From: an uncultured Clostridia bacterium
Lineage (GTDB): Bacteria > Bacillota > Clostridia > Christensenellales > Borkfalkiaceae
Direction: 5' to 3'
Length of the DNA stretch: 64,000 nucleotides
Assembly (NCBI GenBank): GCA_930989535.1
Contig: CAKNLK010000004.1
Location: 62,001-126,000 of the forward strand
This document shows, in pieces, positions 24,029 to 31,591 of this stretch. Below the pieces are notes generated by a model. The model searched no databases. It saw only the letters and a program-made list of their open reading frames with translations, and had not been told where the DNA came from. Made by a program: the position numbers and the translations under genes. Numbering within the stretch: position 1 is the stretch's first letter; every line of letters starts with the position of its first letter.

Positions 24029-24074
24029 TTGACAAATTCGGGCAAATCGTTATAATGTTAGATAACCTAACATT
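24029..24074 (+). promoter_or_regulatory. Promoter and MarR operator of the first efflux operon
   Basis: TTGACA (24029-24034) and TATAAT (24051-24056) are 16 bases apart. A perfect 8-base inverted repeat AATGTTAG-N5-CTAACATT (24054-24074) overlaps the -10 and the transcription start, as expected for an autoregulatory MarR site. Confidence 0.85.
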
Positions 24075-24086
24075 TTGAGGTCTGCG

Positions 24087-24527
24087 ATGGATAAGAAGCA
24101 CATCGGCTACGCCGTAAATTCTCTCAGCCGCCGCATCTCCCGGGTGATGGACAGCATACCGGCGATTAAGGAAAATAAAAATTTGACGGGTATCCAGATT
24201 TGGGTGCTTAATTTTTTGTTCCGAAGCGCGGGGAAGGACGTCTACCAGCGGGACGTGGAGCGGGAATTTAATATCCGGCGTTCGACGGCGACGGAGCTTT
24301 TGAAGACGATGGAGCGGGGCGGGCTCATCCGCCGCGAGCCGGTCTCGTTCGACGCCCGCCTGAAAAAAATCGTGCTCACCGACTATGCGGAGGAAATCCG
24401 CAAGCAGCTGCAGGCGCAAATCCGCAAAACGGAGGAGCAGATGACCGAAGGCTTTTCCGACGAGGAGTTGGAAACGTTTTTCTCTTTCGTGGAGCGGTTC
24501 AAAAACAATCTCAAAAAATGCGAATGA
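24087..24527 (+). CDS. MarR-family regulator of the first ABC exporter
   Basis: The 146-residue winged-helix protein has the MarR fold: helix GIQIWVLNFLF, recognition region QRDVEREFNIRRSTATELLKTME, and the wing FDARLKKIVLTDYA. It likely binds the inverted repeat over its own promoter and releases it in response to a drug-like ligand. The ATG at 24087 follows GAGG by seven bases. It is followed 87 bases later by a two-gene ABC exporter, the usual target of such regulators. Confidence 0.88.
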   Translation: MDKKHIGYAVNSLSRRISRVMDSIPAIKENKNLTGIQIWVLNFLFRSAGKDVYQRDVEREFNIRRSTATELLKTMERGGLIRREPVSFDARLKKIVLTDYAEEIRKQLQAQIRKTEEQMTEGFSDEELETFFSFVERFKNNLKKCE

Positions 24528-24614
24528 TACCGATTCGCAGCCGTTGGGTGCTCGCGGCGCAGGGCGTGCGCGAGGGGAGAGAACAGGTAAATTTCAGAAA
24601 AAGGAGTTAAGAGA

Positions 24615-26411
24615 ATGATTAAAACTTTGGCGAAAAGTATCCGCGAATACAAAAAACCGTCGATACTTTCCCCCATCTTCGTTTCGATTGAAGTCATCCT
24701 CGAGTGCCTGATGCCGCTGGTCATCGTGTGGTTCATGGACGCGCTCGAAACGTCGAAAACTTCGTCGGAACTGATGAATTGTATTCTCGTTTACGGCGGT
24801 TCCCTGATTGGCATGGCGATCTTATCGCTCGCCACGGGCATGCTTTCCGGCCGGTTCGCCGCCCGTGCGAGCGCGGGCTTTGCGAAGAACCTGCGCAAGG
24901 ATATGTACTATGCCATTCAGGACTATTCGTTCGCGAACATCGACCGGTTTTCCACCTCGTCTTTGGTTACCCGCCAGACGACGGACGTGACCAACGTGCA
25001 GATGGCGTACATGATGATCATCCGCGTGGCGATCCGCTGCCCGTTCATGCTCATCTTTTCGCTCGTCATGTCGTTTACGGTCAACGTCACCATCTCGTGG
25101 GTATTTTTGGCGCTCGTGCCCGTGCTCGCCGCGGTGCTCGTGTTCGTCATTTTGAAAACGCACCCCATCTTTGAAAAGGTGTTCCACAAATACGACAACA
25201 TGAACCGCTCCGTCCGCGAGGACATCAAGGGCATCCGCGTCGTCAAATCCTTCGTGCGCGAGGATTTTGAAAAGAAAAAGTTCAAGGCTTCCTCCGAAGA
25301 CGTGTGCAAAGACTTCACCCTCGCCGAGCGCATCATGGCGATCAACGGGCCGGTCATGCAGTTCTGCATCTGGCTCGCCTTCCTGCTCATCTTCCTGCTC
25401 GCGGCGATTATCACCGGGCAGGCGATGGAGGCGAACAACGTCTCCGGCGCGGTTACCGGCGGCGATTTGACGGCGCTCATCATGTACGCTTCGCAGATTC
25501 TTTCCTCCGTCATGCAGCTGTCGATGGTTCTCGTCATGGTCATCATCGCGCGCACCTCCGCCGAACGTATCGTGGCGGTTTTGAAGGAAAAGAGCAACAT
25601 CGTATCCCCCGAAAACGCGGTCAAGGAAGTTAAAGACGGCGAAATCGTATTCGATAACGTCAGCTTCAAATATTCCAAGGACGCAGAAAAGTATGCGCTT
25701 TCGGGCGTGAACCTGCACATCCAATCGGGGCAGACAATCGGCATATTGGGCGGCACGGGCGCGTCCAAATCCACCCTCGTCAACCTCATCCCGCGCCTGT
25801 ACGATACGACGGAGGGCGCCGTGTACGTCGGCGGAGTCAACGTCAAGGACTACGACCTCGAAGCGCTCCGCAACAAGGTCGCCATGGTCTTGCAGAAGAA
25901 CGTCCTGTTCTCCGGCACCATCAAGGATAACCTGCGCTGGGGCAAGGAGGACGCGACCGACGACGAAATGCGCCGCGTCTGCCGCCTCGCCTGCGCGGAC
26001 GACTTCATCCAGGCGTTCCCCGATAAGTACGACACCTACATCGAGCAGGGCGGCACCAACGTTTCGGGCGGGCAGAAACAGCGCCTGTGCATCGCGCGCG
26101 CGCTTCTCAAAGACCCGAAGGTGCTCATCCTCGACGACTCGACCAGCGCCGTCGACACCAAGACGGACGCGTTGATTCGCAAGTCTTTCCGCGAGGAGAT
26201 ACCGAACGTGACGAAGATTATCATCGCGCAGCGCGTTTCCTCCGTGCAGGACGCCGACCAGATCATCGTGATGGACGGCGGCAGGATTGACGCCATCGGC
26301 ACGCACGAGGAGCTGCTCGCATCCAACCAAATCTATCAGGAAGTGTACTATCAGCAGAACAAAATCGGCAACCCGTCTGCCGCAGCGGAGGGAGGTGAGA
26401 GCCATGAGTAA
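24615..26411 (+). CDS. Heterodimeric ABC exporter, subunit with degenerate ATPase site
   Basis: The 598-residue half-transporter has a six-helix type IV membrane domain (about 1-330) and an ABC domain. Its Walker A is GGTGASKST (379-387), where the usual Gly before Lys is Ser384, and the catalytic Glu after Walker B is Asp508 (LILDD). The signature NVSGGQKQR is intact. This is the pattern of the non-catalytic-site subunit in TM287/288- and BmrCD-like exporters. The ATG follows AAGGAG. It overlaps its partner by eight bases. Drug or lipid export is inferred from family and from the MarR gene upstream. Confidence 0.9.
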   Translation: MIKTLAKSIREYKKPSILSPIFVSIEVILECLMPLVIVWFMDALETSKTSSELMNCILVYGGSLIGMAILSLATGMLSGRFAARASAGFAKNLRKDMYYAIQDYSFANIDRFSTSSLVTRQTTDVTNVQMAYMMIIRVAIRCPFMLIFSLVMSFTVNVTISWVFLALVPVLAAVLVFVILKTHPIFEKVFHKYDNMNRSVREDIKGIRVVKSFVREDFEKKKFKASSEDVCKDFTLAERIMAINGPVMQFCIWLAFLLIFLLAAIITGQAMEANNVSGAVTGGDLTALIMYASQILSSVMQLSMVLVMVIIARTSAERIVAVLKEKSNIVSPENAVKEVKDGEIVFDNVSFKYSKDAEKYALSGVNLHIQSGQTIGILGGTGASKSTLVNLIPRLYDTTEGAVYVGGVNVKDYDLEALRNKVAMVLQKNVLFSGTIKDNLRWGKEDATDDEMRRVCRLACADDFIQAFPDKYDTYIEQGGTNVSGGQKQRLCIARALLKDPKVLILDDSTSAVDTKTDALIRKSFREEIPNVTKIIIAQRVSSVQDADQIIVMDGGRIDAIGTHEELLASNQIYQEVYYQQNKIGNPSAAAEGGESHE

Positions 26412-28350
26412 AGCCGTTGCAACGCAGCAAAAACCGAAGATGCATACCTTTAAACTGCTCGGAAGATTGCTCGGGTATCTGTTCCATTATTACAAGGGCC
26501 GCATGATTGCCGTGTTCGTCTGCATCGCCTTTACGGCGGCGGCCGGCATCAGCTCCTCGGTATTTTTGCAGCTCGTGCTCGCCGAGGTAATCACGCCGCT
26601 CACGGAGGGCGGCGCGCAGTGGGCGGACGTTTCCGGCGCCCTCTTCTGGATAATTTTCGGCATGGCTGCCATGTATATCGTGGCGCTGGGCGCGTCCTTC
26701 TTCTACAACCAGACGATGGCGGTCGTCACGCAGGGATTCCTGCGCGACGTGCGCGACGACATGTTCTCCGAAATGCAGGCATTGCCCATCCGCTACTTCG
26801 ATACGCACACCCACGGCGACATCATGTCCGTGTATACCAACGATACCGATGCGCTGCGCCAGCTCATATCTATGAGCATTCCGCAGGTATTCTATTCCTG
26901 CATCGCGGCGATCACATTGCTCGTCATCATGCTCCTCAACAGCTTGTGGCTGATGTTCGTCGTTCTCGTGGGCGTCGTATTCATGGCGCTCGTGGCGAAG
27001 GCGGTCGGCGGCCGCAGCGCGCGGTACTTCATCCGCCAGCAGGAAGTCATCGGTAAAACCGAGGGCTACATCGAGGAGATGATGGGCGGCCAAAAGGTCA
27101 TCAAGGTATTCTGCCACGAGGAAAAGGCGAAAGAGGAGTTCGACAAAATCAACGACGAACTCTGCGACGCGTCCGACAAGGCGAACGCCTACGGCAACAT
27201 CCTGATGCCCGCCGTCATGAACATCGGTCACTTCATGTTCGTCATCACGGCGATCGTCGCCGGCCTGTTCGTCATGTTCAACGTGCGCAACTTCACCATC
27301 CTCGGCTGGGGCGACGAGTTCACCACGTCCGTCGCCATGATTGGCCTGATTGCGACCTTCCTGAACATGTCCCGCCAGTTCTCGCTGAACATCGGGCAGG
27401 TCTCCATGCAAATCAACTCGGTCGTCATGGGGCTCGCGGGCGCGGGGCGTATCTTCGAACTGCTCGACGAAAAGCCGGAAGAGGACAACGGTTACGTCAC
27501 CCTCGTCAACGCGAACATCGACGAAAACGGCAACATCACCGAGAGCGCCGAGCGCACGGGCAAGTGGGCGTGGAAGCACCCGCACCAGGCGGACGGCACC
27601 ATCACCTACACCGAGCTGAAGGGCGACATCCGCATGTTCGACGTCGATTTCGGCTACGTTCCCGAAAAAATCGTGCTGCACAACGTCAGCCTGTACGCAA
27701 AGCCGGGGCAGAAAATCGCCTTCGTGGGAGCTACGGGCGCGGGCAAAACGACGATTACAAACCTTATCAACCGCTTCTACGACATCGCCGACGGCAAGAT
27801 TCGCTACGACGGCATCAATATCAACAAAATCAAAAAGGCCGATTTGCGCCGCTCGCTGGGCATCGTGCTGCAGGATACAAACCTGTTCACGGGCACCATC
27901 ATGGAGAACATCCGCTACGGCAAGCTGGACGCGACGGACGAGGAGTGCATCGAGGCGGCGAAGCTCGCTAACGCGCACGACTTCATTACCCGCCTGCCCG
28001 AGGGCTACAACACCGTGCTGCGGCACGAGGCGTCCAACCTCTCGCAGGGGCAGCGCCAGCTCATCTCCATCGCGCGCGCGGCGGTCGCGAACCCGCCGGT
28101 CATGATTCTGGACGAGGCGACCTCCTCCATCGATACGCGCACCGAGGCGCTCGTGCAGAAGGGCATGGACGCGCTGATGAAGGGCAGAACGGTCTTTGTC
28201 ATCGCGCACAGGCTTTCGACCATTCAGAACTCCGACGCGATCATGGTTCTCGACCACGGCCGCATCATCGAGCGCGGCTCGCACGAACAGCTCATCGAAC
28301 AGCGCGGCACCTACTACCAGCTGTACACGGGCGCGTTCGAGCTCGAATAA
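26404..28350 (+). CDS. Heterodimeric ABC exporter, catalytic subunit
   Basis: The 648-residue partner has a canonical Walker A (GATGAGKTT from residue 442) and catalytic Glu571 in MILDEATSSID, while its signature is LSQGQRQ, the variant seen in catalytic subunits of this class. Between the membrane domain and the ABC domain lies an acidic insertion of about 50 residues (around 360-410), longer than in the partner. The ATG at 26404 follows GGAGGTGAG and overlaps the previous gene. Together the two genes encode one exporter with a single hydrolysis-competent site. Confidence 0.9.
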   Translation: MSKAVATQQKPKMHTFKLLGRLLGYLFHYYKGRMIAVFVCIAFTAAAGISSSVFLQLVLAEVITPLTEGGAQWADVSGALFWIIFGMAAMYIVALGASFFYNQTMAVVTQGFLRDVRDDMFSEMQALPIRYFDTHTHGDIMSVYTNDTDALRQLISMSIPQVFYSCIAAITLLVIMLLNSLWLMFVVLVGVVFMALVAKAVGGRSARYFIRQQEVIGKTEGYIEEMMGGQKVIKVFCHEEKAKEEFDKINDELCDASDKANAYGNILMPAVMNIGHFMFVITAIVAGLFVMFNVRNFTILGWGDEFTTSVAMIGLIATFLNMSRQFSLNIGQVSMQINSVVMGLAGAGRIFELLDEKPEEDNGYVTLVNANIDENGNITESAERTGKWAWKHPHQADGTITYTELKGDIRMFDVDFGYVPEKIVLHNVSLYAKPGQKIAFVGATGAGKTTITNLINRFYDIADGKIRYDGININKIKKADLRRSLGIVLQDTNLFTGTIMENIRYGKLDATDEECIEAAKLANAHDFITRLPEGYNTVLRHEASNLSQGQRQLISIARAAVANPPVMILDEATSSIDTRTEALVQKGMDALMKGRTVFVIAHRLSTIQNSDAIMVLDHGRIIERGSHEQLIEQRGTYYQLYTGAFELE

Positions 28351-28370
28351 TGCTACCAAACAAAAAAACA

Positions 28371-28396
28371 GCCTCTCCCGGCGGAGAGGCCGTTTT
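28371..28396 (+). terminator. Terminator of the first ABC exporter operon
   Basis: An 8-bp stem (28371-28378 with 28383-28390) is followed by CGTTTTTA. Confidence 0.8.
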
Positions 28397-28484
28397 TATA
28401 TATTATTTTTTCAATTCCAAAATGTCGCGTGGGGGGATACTAAAGTTGGCGAAAGGATAGCATGCGATCAGTTTTTAAAGAAAC

Positions 28485-28509
28485 GCGGCGCCCGCACTGC
28501 GGGCGCCGC
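28485..28509 (-). terminator. Terminator of glyS
   Basis: An 11-bp GC stem with a 3-base loop; on the minus strand it is followed by GTTTCTTT. Confidence 0.75.
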
Positions 28510-28523
28510 TTGAAATTTCGAGG

Positions 28524-29903
28524 TCAGTGTTCGAGCGATTTTTCGATGTAGGGCGCAATTTCGTCGATGTCCAGGCGGATTTGCGCCATCGTGTCGCGGT
28601 CGCGGATGGTAACGGAGTTGTTTTCCAGCGTGTCGAAGTCGATGGTGATGCAGAAGGGGGTGCCGATTTCGTCCTGCCGGCGGTAGCGCTTGCCGATGGA
28701 GCCGGCCTCGTCGTAGGTGACCATAAACTTTTTGGAGAGCTTTTTGTACACCTCGCGCGCCTTTTCGCCGAGGTTCTTCTGCAGGGGCAGAACCGCCGCC
28801 TTGTACGCCGCCAGCGCGGGGTGGAAGTGCATCACGGTGCGCACGTCGCCGCCTTCCAGCTCTTCCTCCTCGTACGCCTCGCACAGCACCGCCAGCATCA
28901 GGCGGTCGGCGCCGATGGAGTATTCGACGACGTAGGGGACATAGTGCTCGCCCGTCGCCGGGTCGAGGTAGTTCATATTCTTGCCCGAATATTCCTGGTG
29001 GCGTGACAGGTCGTAATCGGTGCGGTCGTGGATGCCGTTCAGCTCCGACCAGCCCATCGGGAAAAGGTACTGGATGTCGCACGCCGACTTCGCGTAGTGC
29101 GCCAGCTTGTCGTGGTCTTTAAAGCGCAGATGCTCCTCTTTGAACCCGAGCCCGAGCAAAAAGTTTTTCGCCTTCTGCTTGTACTCCTCGTAGTATTCGA
29201 GGTCGGTGCCTTCCTTGCAGAACCACTGGTGCTCCATCTGCTCGAACTCGATGGTGCGGAAGATGAAGTTGCCGGGCGTGATCTCGTTGCGGAACGCCTT
29301 GCCGATTTGCGCGATGCCGAAGGGCACCTTCGCGCGGGTGGTGCGCTGCACGTTCAGAAAGTTCACGAACTCGCCCTGCGCCGTTTCGGGGCGGAGGTAA
29401 ATTTTATTCTGGCTCTCGTCGGTCACGCCGCGCGAGGTCTCGAACATGAGGTTGAAGGTGCGGATGGGCGTCCAGTTGTGCTTGCCGCAGTTGGGGCAGG
29501 CGACCTTGTGCTCGGCGATGTACGCCTCCATCTCCGCGTTGCTCATGAGGTCGGGGTTCACCTTGCCCTTGGAATGCGCCTCGATTAGGTTATCCGCGCG
29601 GAAGCGTGCCTTGCACTCCTTGCAGTCCATCTTCGGGTCGGTAAAGGAAGCGGTGTGCCCGCTCGCCTCCCACACGCGCGAATTCATGAGAATCGCCGCG
29701 TCTACGCCGTAGGAATTGTCGCTTTCCTGCACGAACTTTCTCCACCAGGCGCGCTTGATGTTGTTCTTGATTTCCACGCCAACGGGGCCGTAGTCCCAGG
29801 TGTTGCCCATGCCGCCGTAAATTTCACTGCCCGGAAAGATGATTCCGCGCGCTTTGCAAAGGTTCACGATTTTATCCATCGTAACCGCATGTTTGTCTGC
29901 CAT
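28524..29903 (-). CDS. glyS: Glycyl-tRNA synthetase, dimeric type
   Basis: The 459-residue class II synthetase charges tRNA-Gly. It has the family start (MDKIVNLCKARGIIFPGSEI, then YGGMGNTWDYGP), motif 2 around FRNEITPGNFIFRTIEFEQME and motif 3 GADRLML. Four Cys around CKECK and CPNCG form the expected zinc site. This is the alpha2 form typical of many Firmicutes and archaea. No T-box leader is present: the promoter lies only about 35-60 bases before the start. The minus-strand start follows TCGGAGAT. Confidence 0.95.
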   Translation of the reverse strand: MADKHAVTMDKIVNLCKARGIIFPGSEIYGGMGNTWDYGPVGVEIKNNIKRAWWRKFVQESDNSYGVDAAILMNSRVWEASGHTASFTDPKMDCKECKARFRADNLIEAHSKGKVNPDLMSNAEMEAYIAEHKVACPNCGKHNWTPIRTFNLMFETSRGVTDESQNKIYLRPETAQGEFVNFLNVQRTTRAKVPFGIAQIGKAFRNEITPGNFIFRTIEFEQMEHQWFCKEGTDLEYYEEYKQKAKNFLLGLGFKEEHLRFKDHDKLAHYAKSACDIQYLFPMGWSELNGIHDRTDYDLSRHQEYSGKNMNYLDPATGEHYVPYVVEYSIGADRLMLAVLCEAYEEEELEGGDVRTVMHFHPALAAYKAAVLPLQKNLGEKAREVYKKLSKKFMVTYDEAGSIGKRYRRQDEIGTPFCITIDFDTLENNSVTIRDRDTMAQIRLDIDEIAPYIEKSLEH

Positions 29904-29939
29904 CGCAATGTATCTCCGATAAATATTACTTACTTTATT

Positions 29940-29968
29940 ATTTTACTTTTTTAAGGGAATAAAGTCAA
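29940..29968 (-). promoter_or_regulatory. Promoter of glyS
   Basis: On the minus strand TTGACT (29963-29968) and TAAAAT (29940-29945) with 17-base spacing, giving a short leader without room for a T-box. Confidence 0.8.
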
Positions 29969-29999
29969 ATCATATTGCGCGCCCTCGCGCGATTTGGGG

Positions 30000-30860
30000 C
30001 TAAATTTCCAGCTTTTTGATGAGGAATGGCACAAAGGTTATCGTCACGAAGATGGTGGCGAAATATTTTAAAAAGGAGAACCATTCCCCCTCGGGCAGCA
30101 GGGAGAGGAGCGCGAAGGGGATTACAGCCACGAGCCCCGTTATCACAAGCCGCAAAATGCGGCAGCCCCAGTTCTTCGTATCCGAAAAGCGGATGAATTT
30201 GTTCTCAATCAAAAGCCCCAGCGCCGTCGCCAGCGTGATGGCGGATACCTGAAACATCGAGTGCGTCGCCGTCCGCCCGATAAACAAAAGGGGAATCGTC
30301 AGCAGGGCAAAGGCGAGGTAGATATACAGCCGCGCCCCGTACGCCTTCCAATAGACGAGCTGCCAGAGTATGGCGATGCCCGCGCCGATTAAAAGGCCCG
30401 CCAGCACGTCGCTGGGGTAGTGCACGCCGAGGTACACGCGCGATGTCATTACCAACAGGGTGAACAGCGTGCAGAGGATGATGACGAGCGGCTTGCGGAA
30501 GCGCGCCGCGAGAGTCGCAAAAAATCCGCTCGTGGCGGTCGCGTGGCCGCTGGGGAAGCTCATGTCCGCGTCGAGGTCGGCGGTGGAAACGAGCGCGTTG
30601 TCGATGTCCACGCGGCTCACGTCGCCCGCGACGTACGGGCGGTTGCGCCGCACCGCGCTTTTAATGCCCGCCGTCACGCAGGAAGCGCACATCACGGTGA
30701 GGAGCGCCTGTTCCCCCGTGCGCTTGTGGAAACAGATGTACACCACGGCAATGATCGCCGCAATAATCATTTCCTCGCCCAGCGCCGTAAACACGGCAAA
30801 AAACGCGTCGAGGAAGGGGTTTCGTATGTTTTCGAGCGCCTGCAGTATCCAAATATCCAT
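30000..30860 (-). CDS. PAP2-family membrane phosphatase
   Basis: The 286-residue protein has eight or so membrane helices and the PAP2 motifs: KSAVRRNRPY, then SFPSGHATATSGF with the acid/base His, and SRVYLGVHYPSDVLAG with the nucleophile His. Such enzymes remove phosphate from lipid phosphates (undecaprenyl pyrophosphate, phosphatidic acid or sphingoid-base phosphates) at the outer face of the membrane. A C-terminal extension adds four helices beyond the core fold. The start at 30860 follows AAGGAGG on the minus strand; the upstream in-frame stretch lacks a site. Substrate not assignable. Confidence 0.85.
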   Translation of the reverse strand: MDIWILQALENIRNPFLDAFFAVFTALGEEMIIAAIIAVVYICFHKRTGEQALLTVMCASCVTAGIKSAVRRNRPYVAGDVSRVDIDNALVSTADLDADMSFPSGHATATSGFFATLAARFRKPLVIILCTLFTLLVMTSRVYLGVHYPSDVLAGLLIGAGIAILWQLVYWKAYGARLYIYLAFALLTIPLLFIGRTATHSMFQVSAITLATALGLLIENKFIRFSDTKNWGCRILRLVITGLVAVIPFALLSLLPEGEWFSFLKYFATIFVTITFVPFLIKKLEI

Positions 30861-30926
30861 AGAGCCTCCTTGCGCAGTGGAGTGCGGGGCGCGTCTGCGT
30901 TTCTCCGCGCCCCGCTTTCGCAAAAA

Positions 30927-30956
30927 ATTATAGCACAAAATCGAGCGAACGCACAA
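30927..30956 (-). promoter_or_regulatory. Promoter of the PAP2 gene
   Basis: On the minus strand TTGTGC (30951-30956) and TATAAT (30927-30932) with 18-base spacing. Confidence 0.65.
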
Positions 30957-30962
30957 CTTTTT

Positions 30963-30991
30963 TTGCCTTTATCGCGATTTTATGCTATAAT
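30963..30991 (+). promoter_or_regulatory. Promoter of the probable leaderless gene
   Basis: TTGCCT (30963-30968) and TATAAT (30986-30991) with 17-base spacing. The usual seven-base distance puts the transcription start on the A of ATG 30998. Confidence 0.7.
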
Positions 30992-30997
30992 GTGCAT

Positions 30998-31300
30998 ATG
31001 TTATCCGTTTTATCGCAAAAGCGGGAGGGATTCCGCTTTTATTTCGCGCTTTCCGACGGCGCTGCCGTGTACGGCGGCGGGCTGACGGAGAACGGCATTC
31101 TCGTCTGCGACGATGCCTGCCCGCAGAAGGAGCTGATGCTCCGCACCCTCGTCAACAAGTGCATGAACGACTTCGTTCCCGAAGTCAGAACGCGCGATGC
31201 CTGGGGCGTGCCGCTCAAGCGGTTCGGTTTTGCGCGCGATGGGGAGTTTTTTGTATCCTCGTGGGACAAGCTCCGCTTGCCGCACGACTGCGGGGATTAG
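30998..31300 (+). CDS. Hypothetical 100-residue protein, probably leaderless
   Basis: I do not recognise the family. The product is soluble-looking and starts MLSVLSQKREGFRFYFALSD; it has an early beta-hairpin pattern (RFYFALSDGAAVYGGGLTEN), a central helix (QKELMLRTLVNKCMND) and a basic/aromatic C-terminus. There is no ribosome site before the ATG, and the -10 box ends six bases upstream, so the mRNA likely begins at the start codon. It is divergent from the PAP2 gene with which it shares a short promoter region. Codon use and GC match the host. Confidence 0.65.
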   Translation: MLSVLSQKREGFRFYFALSDGAAVYGGGLTENGILVCDDACPQKELMLRTLVNKCMNDFVPEVRTRDAWGVPLKRFGFARDGEFFVSSWDKLRLPHDCGD

Positions 31301-31339
31301 TTCGCGCGTTACTGATTCACGCGTTTTAATTCACGCGTT
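31301..31339 (+). repeat. Three iteron-like direct repeats
   Basis: The 10-mer TTCRCGCGTT occurs at 31301-31310, 31316-31325 and 31330-31339, spaced 15 and 14 bases apart, directly after the stop codon of the preceding gene. Confidence 0.6.
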
Positions 31340-31447
31340 TCTCGGCAAGATGTTGCCTGCGAAACGCCGTGAGTTTGAGTGGAAACCCGAGCGGTTTTCC
31401 CTCGTTGCGGCATAATTAAGGGCACACATAATATTCAATGCCGCAAC
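31335..31447 (+). other. Two hairpins in the long region before fhs
   Basis: A nested hairpin at 31335-31367 (arms GCGTTTC/GAAACGC with inner GGCAA/TTGCC) and a 10-bp perfect inverted repeat at 31404-31413 and 31438-31447 with a 24-base AT-rich loop. Neither has a terminator-like T run. No riboswitch consensus is recognised. Confidence 0.5.
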
Positions 31448-31521
31448 TTCACCCTTTCTGTAAGCCGAAGTATCGGCGAACTGGGGTGCGCTGCGCAAAA
31501 GCGCGGTTTTGCTTGCGCGGG
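31448..31521 (+). repeat. Structured repeat B, copy 1
   Basis: About 74 bases match the reverse complement of 39305-39380, including a 26-base identical core that starts CGCAAAAGCGCGG. Two stems are conserved: AGCCG/CGGC with a variable loop, and GCAAAA/TTTTGC. Lies 70 bases before fhs. Confidence 0.75.
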
Positions 31522-31591
31522 ATTTATTCTTACAAAACAAGCAAAGTACGGCTTAAATGGATGAAATCAAATACATATCGGAGAGGTCAGT

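Noticed and set aside
26263-28359. 698-residue open frame on the minus strand opposite the ABC exporter gene
   Set aside because: It is the mirror of a clear ABC transporter gene; its product is His/Asp/Val-rich with no domain, an artefact of GC-rich codons. The same applies to the long minus-strand frames at 42837-45260 and 57705-60122.
29904-29999. T-box leader for glyS
   Set aside because: The promoter is too close to the start codon and no T-box or specifier loop is seen.
31301-31591. ZTP or THF riboswitch upstream of fhs
   Set aside because: The conserved cores of these classes are absent; the region is explained by repeats and hairpins.
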